Made by a program: the position numbers and the translations under genes. A model generated the notes under the pieces. That model searched no databases. It was given only the letters and a program-made list of their open reading frames with translations, and was not told the DNA's origin. Shown in pieces: positions 7,868-16,046 of a stretch of 64,000 bases of DNA. How positions within the stretch are numbered: position 1 is the first letter of the stretch; every line of letters begins with the position of its first letter. The stretch is from Candidatus Woesearchaeota archaeon (lineage in GTDB: Archaea; Nanobdellota; Nanobdellia; Woesearchaeales; DSVV01): the NCBI GenBank assembly GCA_016214075.1, contig JACRPI010000043.1:59832-123831 (forward strand), given 5' to 3'.

Positions 7868-8935
7868 ATGAAAATCCTCCATCGTGACCTCAAGCAAGGG
7901 AAAATCAAAGTACAGATCGACAACCTCGATGATCTCTGGTATCTCAGTGCCATTATTGAAGAGAAAGACAGAGTCGAAGGACTCACCGAGCGAAAAATAA
8001 AGTTAGAAGGGGCAGGAAGCGATAGAGATCAAAAAGTAATACGAAAGACAGTGCATCTTGAAATTGACGTGGAAAAAGTAGAATTTCATAAATACGCAAA
8101 CATCTTAAGAATCTCAGGCAAAATCATAAATGGTCCTGAAGATGTGCCAAGAGGAACCTATCACACGTTTAATGGAGAACCGGGAACAACGCTCACGATC
8201 AGAAAAGAGCAGTGGCTAAAATATCAACTGGAAAAGCTCAAAGAAGCTGCAGAAACAAAACAGGCAAAAGTGCTTCTCTGCCTTGTCGACAGAGACGAAG
8301 CATTCTTCGCGACAATGAAACGATATGGCTACGAATTCCTGTTAGAAATGAAAGGCGAAGTACAAAAAAAAGCAAGTCCTGAAAAAGTAAAAGCAACATT
8401 CTATCAAGATGTCGTGAAGCAAATAGAAGAATACGAAAAAAGATATGAGCTTGATAAAATAATTGTCGCAAGTCCTGGTTTTTGGAAAGAATATTTACAA
8501 GAAGAAATCAAGAGCAAAGCAATCGCGAAAAAAGTGTTGCTTGCAACCTGTAGTGATGTCAGCAAAGCTGGATTTGAAGAAGTCCTCAAGCGCCCTGAAA
8601 CAATGACTGCGCTTAAAGATGACAATATTGTGCGAGAGATAAATTTAGTAGATGATGTGATGAAAGAAATTGTCAAGGATGGAAACGCAGTGTATGGAAT
8701 GAAAGAAACAAGAAAAGCGGCAGAAGCAGGCGCAATAAGCGAACTCCTCGTCACCGATGCGTTAATCCAAAAAATGCGGCAGGAGAATGTATTCGCGCAA
8801 TTAGACAGGCTCATGCGAACAGTGAATCAGGCAAATGGAAATGTGCATATAGTCAGCGCAGAGCATGAAGGCGGAAAGAAATTAGATGGTCTTGGCGGCA
8901 TTGCTGCGATTCTCAGGTATAAGATGAGTTGGTAA
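7868..8935 (+). CDS. pelA: mRNA surveillance protein Pelota (Dom34 homologue)
   Basis: Archaeal Pelota recognises stalled ribosomes and, with an aEF1A/ABCE1-type partner, splits them. The 355-residue length is normal. The N-terminal Sm-like domain (MKILHRDLKQGKIKVQ.., 'NLDDLWYLSAII', 'RKTVHLEIDVEKVEFH', 'GTYHTF') is well preserved. The central domain (about residues 130-255) and the eRF1-3-like C-terminal domain ('YGMKETRKAAEAGAISELLV', 'GGIAAILRY') follow. It lacks the GGQ of release factors, as expected. It stands alone between repeat-rich DNA and a convergent small gene. An AACATATTAA stretch about 26 bp upstream could allow leaderless transcription. This is the best single marker that the DNA is archaeal. 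Confidence 0.97.
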   Translation: MKILHRDLKQGKIKVQIDNLDDLWYLSAIIEEKDRVEGLTERKIKLEGAGSDRDQKVIRKTVHLEIDVEKVEFHKYANILRISGKIINGPEDVPRGTYHTFNGEPGTTLTIRKEQWLKYQLEKLKEAAETKQAKVLLCLVDRDEAFFATMKRYGYEFLLEMKGEVQKKASPEKVKATFYQDVVKQIEEYEKRYELDKIIVASPGFWKEYLQEEIKSKAIAKKVLLATCSDVSKAGFEEVLKRPETMTALKDDNIVREINLVDDVMKEIVKDGNAVYGMKETRKAAEAGAISELLVTDALIQKMRQENVFAQLDRLMRTVNQANGNVHIVSAEHEGGKKLDGLGGIAAILRYKMSW

Positions 8936-8970
8936 AAAAATAGAAAAAATAACTTCTGTTCAATCATTAC

Positions 8971-9357
8971 TCACCTTACACAAGCACCATTCTGACATCC
9001 ATTTGAACTACAAACAGGGTCATTAGACTTTACTAATCCCATCTCACAATAATACTCCAGTACTCCTTCCGCGGTATTAGTAAAATGGATGCAAGTATCA
9101 GTAAATGTGGATACTGCCCCTCCTCTAGATTCCGCTCCGATAGTTTCTCCTTTTGTGTACTTATCATCACCACCATCGCTATCCTTACAACTTATTTTCA
9201 TTGTTGGATTTACAACTTTTGCGATGGAGACAGCCCACCCTGAAACAGTTGTGCTGTTTAAAATCAAACCACTATTCAATATCATTACAACAATCCCAAT
9301 AACAGCAACAATCCCCACTATTATAGGAAGATATTTTGACGTTTCATTTGATTTCAT
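8971..9357 (-). CDS. small membrane-anchored Cys-containing protein (128 aa)
   Basis: ATG 9357 is supported by GAGGTG six nt upstream. One transmembrane helix (residues 8-30, YLPIIVGIVAVIGIVVMIL) precedes a Ser/Thr/Gly-rich outer domain with six cysteines, ending CSSNGCQNGACVR. The Cys spacing suggests disulphides or a small knotted tail. No known family was recognised. It is a single-gene unit convergent with pelA. Confidence 0.7.
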   Translation of the reverse strand: MKSNETSKYLPIIVGIVAVIGIVVMILNSGLILNSTTVSGWAVSIAKVVNPTMKISCKDSDGGDDKYTKGETIGAESRGGAVSTFTDTCIHFTNTAEGVLEYYCEMGLVKSNDPVCSSNGCQNGACVR

Positions 9358-9394
9358 GGATCACACCTCTTTTTTCTTTTCGATGAAACTGATA

Positions 9395-9403
9395 GTATAA
9401 ATT
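9395..9403 (-). promoter_or_regulatory. TATA box for the 9357 gene
   Basis: The minus strand reads AATTTATAC. Initiation about 26 bp downstream gives a short leader that still contains the GAGGTG ribosome site. The rest of the 9358-9517 gap shows nothing else. Confidence 0.5.
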
Positions 9404-9517
9404 ACTTTCTAATCACAGAGGGGGCAAAAGAGTAACGAACAAGAGTAAATCCAAAAAATTTATTTGATAAAACATTTCAAAATGAGAGAGGAAAGAAAAA
9501 CAATAGTTCAAAAAATG

Positions 9518-11434
9518 TCAATTCAAAGCATACACCACAACTTCATCATTCATAAACAAAACAGAAAATTCTGAAGCAAGCGCATTCGCGAAAGTATTCA
9601 ACTCTTCCTCAGTCAAGTATCCCTTTTTCACACAAGTATATTCCAAAGAAAGTGCATCATAGCCTGCGCTTTTTTCTACAAGCTCCTCAACTGTTTTCGT
9701 TGCAATAGTTTTTCTAAACGCATTCATCTCATCATTCGGAAAATGCGTCTCAACATCAAACCCAATCAAGAACCGCTCTTCTTTGCACAAACTCAAAACA
9801 CGAGAACCCGCAAGATTATCATGCATCCACATATATCCTTCCAATTCTTGCACAGAACTCCACGCAACACCAGGAGGCCATGATGAAGTCTCCACAACAT
9901 ACTTAGGATACCAGGAAGTATACGCATTAAATGCGTCAAAAGAAGGAATGCCAAAAACACCGACAAAAAGAAGAGAACCAACGACAATAGCAACAGTGCG
10001 ATTCTGTATTTTTTCAAAAAGGAGAACAACAAAAATACCGACAAGCAAAGCCATTGGAATAGAAACATACGCCCAAAACCGATGCGTCAATATGCTAAAC
10101 GGCAAATGTCCACCAAGCAATCCTACAAATGTAAGAACAAACCATACAAGAACAACAAGATGGTATTTTTCAGCAGAAAAATAATTCTTCCAGTTCCAAA
10201 GAAGATAAAGAACAGAAAAAAGCACAAAAACAAATACAAGAACCCCAAATCCTGTTGGCTGATCTATTTTCGTCACAAGAGGCGCAACAAGAAAATCTGA
10301 TAAAGTATATGCGGGATTAATGTACAAATCCGCAGCTGTTTCTAAGCCAGAAGATGCAACACCACTAAAACCACCAGTATGACTGTAAAGAATATTTTCA
10401 AGGCCATGCCGAAGCAACTGCTGCCCCCAATAAAGAAAGCTCAAAGCAACACCAAAAAAGCCAATCAAAAAACTACTAGTAAAGGCGTTCATAGTCGTGA
10501 ATGTTTTTTTCTGTAAAGAAGCAAATGTAAAACCAACGTGCCAGAGAACAAGGATAATGTAAAACGCACCAAAGAGAATCGCGACAAAAGGATGAGTGAC
10601 CATTTCCGCTGCAATAAGAATAACGGCAGGAAGTATGTAACGCTGGTCAGTAAAACCACGAAGAGCAAGCATCAATGCAGGAAAGAAGAGAACAAGCGCA
10701 AGAGTGTGACTCCAAATAAAATGACTCATCCAGCTTGGGAGTACAACAAGAACCAGAGCAGCAACAGTGGCAACCTCAAGACCAAATAATTCGCGGGCAA
10801 AAAGAAAAAAGAAAAGAATGCCAAGCGCAATCAAGAGCACGTTAAACACTTTGAGCGTCAAGAAAATACTTCCATTGATTTGATAGACAAGAGCAAGAAG
10901 TGCATCATAAGTAGGAGGATACGGTTCAAGATAATGAGAGATTGCTTCGCCACTTGGCTGATAATACGTCTTTTCATCTGCAATATATTTGACAGCAACA
11001 GCGTGTTCCCACGGATCATCATCCTCTAAATATGGATAAGCAAACGCGCCAACAAGAAAAGTGTAGAAAAGAACAAGAGCAGCAACAAAAATAGCACCAA
11101 AACAAAGAACTTCTTTCTTTGAATACGAAGAAAAGGAAAAAAGACCTTGAAGAGAAGAAATAAAATTATTCCAGTGAAAGAGAACAAAATGCAAGGGACA
11201 GAGCAGAGAAATTGCAAAGAAGATTCTATAATCTAAAGGAATACCCCCTACATCAAAGAGAATGATAAGAAAGACAAGAGTGCCTAAACCAGAACCAAGA
11301 TACAAAAGCAAGCGAATGAAAAAATTATCTGTTGTAGAAAAAGAGACAGGAGAAAAATAAAAAAGAGAGAAACCTAAGAAAAAGAGAAGAAGGAAAAAAA
11401 AGACAATACTAATGAGCAAGAGTGCGTCGATCAT
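9518..11434 (-). CDS. GT-C superfamily membrane glycosyltransferase (638 aa)
   Basis: It has at least twelve predicted hydrophobic segments and a soluble C-terminal tail of about 110 residues, the usual plan of GT-C enzymes (PMT/ArnT/AglB relatives) that use polyprenyl-phosphate sugars on the outer membrane face. The first large loop carries the acidic motif LEDDDPWEH (around residue 138), where GT-C enzymes keep their catalytic/metal Asp residues. Acceptor and sugar are unknown. The start overlaps the stop of the upstream methyltransferase gene (ATGA), so both share the promoter at 12107. A specific family (for example an oligosaccharyltransferase) cannot be assigned. Confidence 0.75.
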   Translation of the reverse strand: MIDALLLISIVFFFLLLFFLGFSLFYFSPVSFSTTDNFFIRLLLYLGSGLGTLVFLIILFDVGGIPLDYRIFFAISLLCPLHFVLFHWNNFISSLQGLFSFSSYSKKEVLCFGAIFVAALVLFYTFLVGAFAYPYLEDDDPWEHAVAVKYIADEKTYYQPSGEAISHYLEPYPPTYDALLALVYQINGSIFLTLKVFNVLLIALGILFFFLFARELFGLEVATVAALVLVVLPSWMSHFIWSHTLALVLFFPALMLALRGFTDQRYILPAVILIAAEMVTHPFVAILFGAFYIILVLWHVGFTFASLQKKTFTTMNAFTSSFLIGFFGVALSFLYWGQQLLRHGLENILYSHTGGFSGVASSGLETAADLYINPAYTLSDFLVAPLVTKIDQPTGFGVLVFVFVLFSVLYLLWNWKNYFSAEKYHLVVLVWFVLTFVGLLGGHLPFSILTHRFWAYVSIPMALLVGIFVVLLFEKIQNRTVAIVVGSLLFVGVFGIPSFDAFNAYTSWYPKYVVETSSWPPGVAWSSVQELEGYMWMHDNLAGSRVLSLCKEERFLIGFDVETHFPNDEMNAFRKTIATKTVEELVEKSAGYDALSLEYTCVKKGYLTEEELNTFANALASEFSVLFMNDEVVVYALN

Positions 11435-12084
11435 TTTGAATACACAGTAAGAATTTCATCACCAATATATGTTTTTGTATTTTTCCCAAAAGAATCAAGA
11501 AACGTAAGCAGTTCTTTTTCAGAATGAATAATAATGCCATCTGGATGATTTCTGCCATCATACTCCCCAACCCAGCGCTCTAAAAAAGTTTTACGACGAA
11601 AATCACGCAACATGCGATATATTTTTCGTGTTTCCTGTTGTGGATTTGCAAATGGCTCCACAATAATAAGTCCTTTTTGTGCAGCAGCGAAACATTTTCC
11701 GACAAGATGCTTTTCATGCGGATGAATGTGATGCAATACACCACTCAAAACAATGTAATCATACTGTGGAGGGATAGGTTCTTCTAATGCATTAACAGCA
11801 CGAATGTTGATTCCATTCTTTTTACTGAAGCGAACAAAATGAGGGTTAGTGTCCCATGCCTCGTATCTACAAGATTTCTTCAGATAGCGAGAAAGTGTGC
11901 ATGGACCAGCGCCAACATCAAGAACAGAACTGTTTTCTGGAATCTGTGCAGCGATTGCTTTGTAAATGTTAAGATAAAAAGTTCCGTTAATCAAAAGCAT
12001 GCCAAGATCATAGAGTCGTGGATGAAGATACCACAAGGAAAAGCCAACAGGGTCTTGGTTGTTTGCGTTTTGTATTTCAGTCAT
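11431..12084 (-). CDS. class I SAM-dependent methyltransferase
   Basis: The Rossmann-type methyltransferase core shows motif I LDVGAGPCT (around residue 55), an acidic loop after strand 2, and 'YDYIVLSGVLHHIHPHE' as post-motif/motif II. At 217 residues it is a bare catalytic domain. It probably methylates a sugar or polyprenyl glycan intermediate, given the overlapping GT-C gene and glycan genes on both sides; the substrate is inferred only. The start lies 27 bp from a TATA box, which fits a leaderless message. Confidence 0.85.
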   Translation of the reverse strand: MTEIQNANNQDPVGFSLWYLHPRLYDLGMLLINGTFYLNIYKAIAAQIPENSSVLDVGAGPCTLSRYLKKSCRYEAWDTNPHFVRFSKKNGINIRAVNALEEPIPPQYDYIVLSGVLHHIHPHEKHLVGKCFAAAQKGLIIVEPFANPQQETRKIYRMLRDFRRKTFLERWVGEYDGRNHPDGIIIHSEKELLTFLDSFGKNTKTYIGDEILTVYSK

Positions 12085-12106
12085 AAAAAGAAAGAAGAGA
12101 AAAATA

Positions 12107-12115
12107 GTTTATATG
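12107..12115 (-). promoter_or_regulatory. TATA box, leaderless promoter of methyltransferase/GT-C pair
   Basis: The minus strand reads CATATAAAC, centred 27 bp before ATG 12084. It sits just past the stop codon of the upstream GT2 gene. Confidence 0.6.
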
Positions 12116-12120
12116 TTTTC

Positions 12121-12855
12121 CTAGTCAAAAAACCTATACCGTAAAATAGCCCAAAAAACTAGAATTCCATCCCTCAAAAAGCGTATTTTCTTTCCTTCAG
12201 CAGTCGACCGAGAATGATAAGAAACTGGAACCTCAACAGGCGAGTAGCCTTTCCTCACCAGTTTCGAAACAAGCTCCCAATCCAAGTCAAAATAATTGCT
12301 TTTGAAAGTCAATCCAGAAATACATTCCTTTTTGAAGACCTTGAACATGGTGGCAGGATCAGTAAGCCAGATAAAATAAAGAGCGTTAAAAAGCATTGTA
12401 TAAAAAAAACCGCCAAGATTGAGAAGGCGTGCATAAAAGAAATAGCCTGGATACTTACGAATAGTCCAACTTTCTTTCGCGAGAGGTCTACTGCCAAGAA
12501 CAAAGGAAGTTTGACCAGAAAGAATTGGTTCAAGCAATTTCCCATACTCTTCAGGTTGATATTCTAAATCAGCGTCCTGAATAAGAATAATAATCCCAGT
12601 TGCGTGTTGAAATCCCAGTTTCAGCGCATTGCCTTTTCCAAGCGGTTTTTCTTGATAAAAAACTTTGACTTCTTTGTTCTTCTCATATTTTTTGACAATC
12701 TCGCGTGTCCCATCAGTGGAATTGCTTTCGATAATGATCACTTCTTTAGAGAGAGAAGGAAGTTTGACCGCAAGCACACGATCAAGAAGCTGCGCAACGT
12801 ATGCTTCTTCGTTATAAACTGGAATAATAATGGAAAGTTTTTGATCTTGAACCAT
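12121..12855 (-). CDS. GT2 family glycosyltransferase, dolichol-phosphate mannosyltransferase-like
   Basis: The GT-A fold begins at once: 'KLSIIIPVYNEEAYV', then 'ESNSTDGT' in the DGS position, 'GKGNALKLGF', and the metal-binding DxD in 'IQDADLEYQPEEY'. Such enzymes transfer a sugar from UDP or GDP to polyprenyl phosphate on the cytosolic face. No C-terminal membrane helices are evident; a hydrophobic patch near residues 150-175 may dip into the membrane. ATG 12855 is chosen over an upstream ATG because a TATA box lies 26 bp before it. It is the closest relative in the window of the GT2 at 38895 (shared LLEPIL motif region). Confidence 0.85.
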   Translation of the reverse strand: MVQDQKLSIIIPVYNEEAYVAQLLDRVLAVKLPSLSKEVIIIESNSTDGTREIVKKYEKNKEVKVFYQEKPLGKGNALKLGFQHATGIIILIQDADLEYQPEEYGKLLEPILSGQTSFVLGSRPLAKESWTIRKYPGYFFYARLLNLGGFFYTMLFNALYFIWLTDPATMFKVFKKECISGLTFKSNYFDLDWELVSKLVRKGYSPVEVPVSYHSRSTAEGKKIRFLRDGILVFWAILRYRFFD

Positions 12856-12877
12856 AATTGAATGAAACAAACCATGC

Positions 12878-12885
12878 TTTAAATA
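12878..12885 (-). promoter_or_regulatory. TATA box of the 12855 GT2 gene
   Basis: TATTTAAA on the minus strand, centred 26 bp before ATG 12855, so the message should be leaderless. The remainder of the 12871-13039 gap has only T-rich sequence that could end the upstream transcript. Confidence 0.6.
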
Positions 12886-13039
12886 AGTTTAGAGAAAAAT
12901 AGACAAATCACTTTGATTCCAAACCGCATCAGTACTAAGAATCGCTCAGCAAGAATCCATTATGACAACGCAAGTCTTTATTTATTATTTTTTACAAAAT
13001 GATTTTCTTAAGAATAAGCAATTGAGATATCCAAACGAG

Positions 13040-13903
13040 CTACTTCCTCTCAAAAACTGCAACCATTTGTCCAATAGGCAAAGAGAGAGGAATGTTCAAA
13101 ATAAATTCAGGTAAAAGTCTTTCCAAGAATTCAAAGAAGGAACTCACCACAGGAATTCTAAAAACAGAAAGATAAGAAATAAAATAATACAAGGTCACGG
13201 TCTTCCAGGTCGAACGACAAAGCAATAAGTGGTATCCTTTCTGCTCTAACTGTTGCGCAAAGGATTTTTTTGTATAAAAAAGAACGTGATCTTCTTTGTA
13301 TTCAAGCCAATTTTTGCCAAAGAGCTGTGCAACCCACGAAGAGGCATCAGGCATGATGACAAGAACAATACCATCATCCTTCAAAAGAGCATCAAGATCG
13401 CGAAACAAAGTATCCTGATCAGCAATATGCTCCAATGAATCGAAGAAAATAATACTGTCAAAAAGAATATTTCTCTTCTTCAGAAAATCAAAAGAAGAAA
13501 AGATCGTTCCTTTTCCAACCCGTTCTTCAGAAACACGTTGCGCAAAAGAAGAAACTTCAATGCCATAGACATCGTAACAAAAAGAATCCTGCTGAAGAAG
13601 TGCAAGCAAGTATCCAAGTCCGCAACCAACTTCAAGAACAGTTCCTCCTTTCTTATAACGATGAAGAAGCTTGATGCACTTTTTAGAAACATACCATTTT
13701 GACCGAGCAACAAGAGCATCTGTTTCCTTGCTATATCCCCAAATCTTTTTGTAATACGCTTCTGAATATATTTCCGCGTCTGTTTTTTTAGGAACAGATT
13801 TCTGCTGCCACATACTCCCACAATTCATGCAGAGGTACATAGGAATGGGTTTTGTCTGTTTCAAAAGACCTTTGCCACTGCAAACAAAGCACATATCATC
13901 CAT
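13040..13903 (-). CDS. SAM-dependent methyltransferase with N-terminal zinc ribbon
   Basis: The N-terminus has CFVC...C(MN)C cysteine pairs (residues 5-30) that likely bind zinc. The methyltransferase domain follows with motif I 'VLEVGCGLGYLL', motif II 'DSIIFFDSLEHIADQ', and the 'WLEYKEDHVLFYTKKSF' segment usual in methyltransferases of sugar-modification clusters (Methyltransf_23-like). The C-terminus is hydrophobic and may touch the membrane. It is organised like the 39641 protein, which also pairs a zinc ribbon with the same core. Substrate is presumably a glycan. The promoter TTAAAAA lies about 28 bp upstream of ATG 13903. Confidence 0.85.
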   Translation of the reverse strand: MDDMCFVCSGKGLLKQTKPIPMYLCMNCGSMWQQKSVPKKTDAEIYSEAYYKKIWGYSKETDALVARSKWYVSKKCIKLLHRYKKGGTVLEVGCGLGYLLALLQQDSFCYDVYGIEVSSFAQRVSEERVGKGTIFSSFDFLKKRNILFDSIIFFDSLEHIADQDTLFRDLDALLKDDGIVLVIMPDASSWVAQLFGKNWLEYKEDHVLFYTKKSFAQQLEQKGYHLLLCRSTWKTVTLYYFISYLSVFRIPVVSSFFEFLERLLPEFILNIPLSLPIGQMVAVFERK

Positions 13904-13945
13904 GAAAAGAAAGAGAAGAGAAATGAGTTAAAAAGATTATGTAAA

Positions 13946-14707
13946 CTACTCCCCAAAATGTTTATACTGACCAAAGGTAAAGTATCCATTCATTTGATCG
14001 AGCGCGCAAAGCTTAGGCAGGACGTCTTTCTCAAAAAATCGCGCAGAAGAATCAAAGTAGTGGAAAAGCATGATGTTAAAGACATAAACACCGGCATCAA
14101 CAATGAAAGAGTTTGATTTTTTTTTATTTCGGAATGCGACAATTCGATCTCCTTCAAGTTCCACAGAACTGTACAGGCTCGGATTATTGTGACTCATGAG
14201 CCCAACTGTCGCGATTTTATTTTTGGTGAGATGAAAAAGAATCATTTTAGTAAGATCGAATTGATTATAAGTGTCACCAAGCAAAACAACAAAGTTTGTG
14301 CTCACGTTGTCCTGCAAAAGTCGAAGCGCGCCAACAGTGCCAGAAGGAGCAGTTTCTATGATATGGGTAAAGTGTATTTTACGTTTCCCGAGAAGAGAAG
14401 GAAAAGTTTTGGTCAGAGAAGTTTCAGGAGTAATAAGATAACACTGTTTAATGTTTGCTTTTTCCAAAAGTTCAAGATGGCGGACGAGCAATGGTTTGCC
14501 GTCAATCTTTTGAAGAAGAAGTTGCTGATGTTCTTTCTTAATAAGAATCAGCGCGTCGCGAATATATTCCTGGCTGAGACCTTTACGAACTAACGATTCA
14601 ATTGCCTGCGATCGACTGCGCACAGTGGAACCATCCACAAGCGCGTCAACAAGCGTGAGCAGAGGTTTATCAAGAGAAATCGCAATTTTTTCTTTCGTGA
14701 TGCTCAT
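13946..14707 (-). CDS. ribbon-helix-helix domain fused to a degenerate sugar nucleotidyltransferase-like domain
   Basis: Residues 1-48 form a ribbon-helix-helix DNA-binding domain of CopG type ('KIAISLDKPLLTLVDALV', 'SRSQAIESLVRKGL'). From residue 52 the chain follows the GT-A-type sugar-1-phosphate nucleotidyltransferase fold: 'DGKPLLVRHLELLEKANI', 'LLGDTYN', 'NPSLYSSVELEGDRIVAF', 'IVDAGVYVFN'. The glycine-rich NTP loop (GGxGTR) at the domain start is missing; 'LILIKKEHQQLLLQKI' stands there. I infer a sensor or regulator that binds a sugar nucleotide, rather than an active enzyme. ATG 14707 has a TATA-like TTTATTAAAA about 28 bp upstream. Confidence 0.75.
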   Translation of the reverse strand: MSITKEKIAISLDKPLLTLVDALVDGSTVRSRSQAIESLVRKGLSQEYIRDALILIKKEHQQLLLQKIDGKPLLVRHLELLEKANIKQCYLITPETSLTKTFPSLLGKRKIHFTHIIETAPSGTVGALRLLQDNVSTNFVVLLGDTYNQFDLTKMILFHLTKNKIATVGLMSHNNPSLYSSVELEGDRIVAFRNKKKSNSFIVDAGVYVFNIMLFHYFDSSARFFEKDVLPKLCALDQMNGYFTFGQYKHFGE

Positions 14708-14783
14708 CAAGAATACTAAGTCATACTTTTTAATAAAGGTTTGGATTAAAGAAAATGGTCAAGAAAAAATGCATACCTGTAAA

Positions 14784-15887
14784 TTATGTTCTCTGCCGTA
14801 AATAATCACGAACTGCTTCGATAATTTGTTCAGAAGGAACAGCAGTCATACAAGGAGCAGTATCTTTGTAATGATGATTTTGGAAAACACAACCTCCTTT
14901 ATCTCGCGGAGAAGGATGAAAGTCTGTTCCAAAGCGAGTTCCATACTCTTCAGAAGCAACATACCCATGCGCGCCGCAGGGCGCAACATCGCAAACGCGA
15001 ACAGGCGCTTGAAGAACAGTATTTCCTTCATATGCGACGACTTCTGGAGCAGAACTTCCTGTGACAACAAACACTTTGCCTTTATTTCTCTGTGACTTTA
15101 AGTTATGACCATACCACGCTGTTCCTTGAATAACCCCGTTGACCATGTGCAATGGCCCACTATCAACGCCGACATATGCGTCAGCTGCAAGCAGCAATCC
15201 TGCAACGTTGCGAAGATCTCTATCCCCAACACGAATTGCGCCGTTAATTGCACCACCTTCTGGTATTGGAGTAAGTTGGCAAGGAATCACTGAATCCTGT
15301 AAGCCATACACAACTTCATCAAGTCGTTGTTTTCCAATATTTCTATTGACTGTTGTAGAATATGGAGAAAGAATAACCAGTGGTTTATTGCCATGCTCTT
15401 TTTGCAAGGCAGCAACCCAATCCATTCCTGCTTGAATTTCTTCTTCTGTCATAAATAGATGGACATCATCGCGAGAAACAGAAGTTATACTTGAAGCTTT
15501 ATCTGCAACCGAAAGTGAACCAACTCGCAAGATATCCTCAAGAACATTTTGTTCATGAACAGCTTCAACAGCCATCCATTCACAAAGATGTCCTTTGCGT
15601 TGTGTGCCTGGTAAGAGTTCAGTATGCGGAAAATGACGAAGATAACGACGAATGTCAACAACTACTGCACCTGAAGGAAGTTCAGGAACCGACATATCAG
15701 AGCCATACGCATACGTTGTGGCAAAACCAAAATGTTTCCATAATGGAAGAGTAAAACCTGAAGAAACAATACCGTGAGGAATATCTCGTTGATAAAACTG
15801 CGCAGCAAGCGCAGACGCGATAACCATGTCCCCAATTGCGCCAGTGGAAAGAAGGATTACAGATGGATGTTCTACTTCATCGGTCAT
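14784..15887 (-). CDS. GT9 family glycosyltransferase (heptosyltransferase-like)
   Basis: GT-B fold of the ADP-heptose:LPS heptosyltransferase family. The N-terminal 'VILLSTGAIGDMVIASAL' matches the family's K/S-x-G-A-x-G-D motif, and 'YVGVDSGPLHMVN' matches the conserved donor-binding region. The C-terminal third has extra Cys/His residues (CDVAPCGAHGY, CVFQNHHYKDTAPC) that could bind a metal. The start is set at ATG 15887 because the palindromic TATA box at 15961 would start transcripts near 15938; an in-frame ATG at 15956 would then be untranscribed. It is divergent from the heptose operon beginning at 16047. Confidence 0.8.
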   Translation of the reverse strand: MTDEVEHPSVILLSTGAIGDMVIASALAAQFYQRDIPHGIVSSGFTLPLWKHFGFATTYAYGSDMSVPELPSGAVVVDIRRYLRHFPHTELLPGTQRKGHLCEWMAVEAVHEQNVLEDILRVGSLSVADKASSITSVSRDDVHLFMTEEEIQAGMDWVAALQKEHGNKPLVILSPYSTTVNRNIGKQRLDEVVYGLQDSVIPCQLTPIPEGGAINGAIRVGDRDLRNVAGLLLAADAYVGVDSGPLHMVNGVIQGTAWYGHNLKSQRNKGKVFVVTGSSAPEVVAYEGNTVLQAPVRVCDVAPCGAHGYVASEEYGTRFGTDFHPSPRDKGGCVFQNHHYKDTAPCMTAVPSEQIIEAVRDYLRQRT

Positions 15888-15960
15888 AAAAGAGAGAAAT
15901 GCAAAACGCCTTTTAAGTTTTGTCCACACTGACGAGAAACAAGAACCCACTTCCATAACC

Positions 15961-15968
15961 TTTATAAA
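15961..15968. promoter_or_regulatory. palindromic TATA box, possibly bidirectional
   Basis: TTTATAAA lies between the divergent GT9 genes and is its own complement. It could drive the minus gene (start near 15938) and the plus operon (start near 15991). Confidence 0.5.
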
Positions 15969-15995
15969 GAAAACAGCGTTCTAATTACTTAAAGA

Positions 15996-16018
15996 AAAGT
16001 ATGAACTCTTCATACTTT
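15996..16018 (+). promoter_or_regulatory. perfect 10-bp hairpin in the leader of the heptose operon
   Basis: AAAGTATGAA, a 3-nt loop CTC, then TTCATACTTT. It falls immediately after the inferred plus-strand start site and ahead of ATG 16047. It could be a leader RNA hairpin or an operator for a dimeric regulator. Confidence 0.45.
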
Positions 16019-16046
16019 CTGGAAAAATCTATTTTAGAAAACTGGG

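Noticed and set aside
12871..13039. Possible gene or RNA in the 169-bp gap
   Set aside because: Only a TATA box and T-rich sequence were found.
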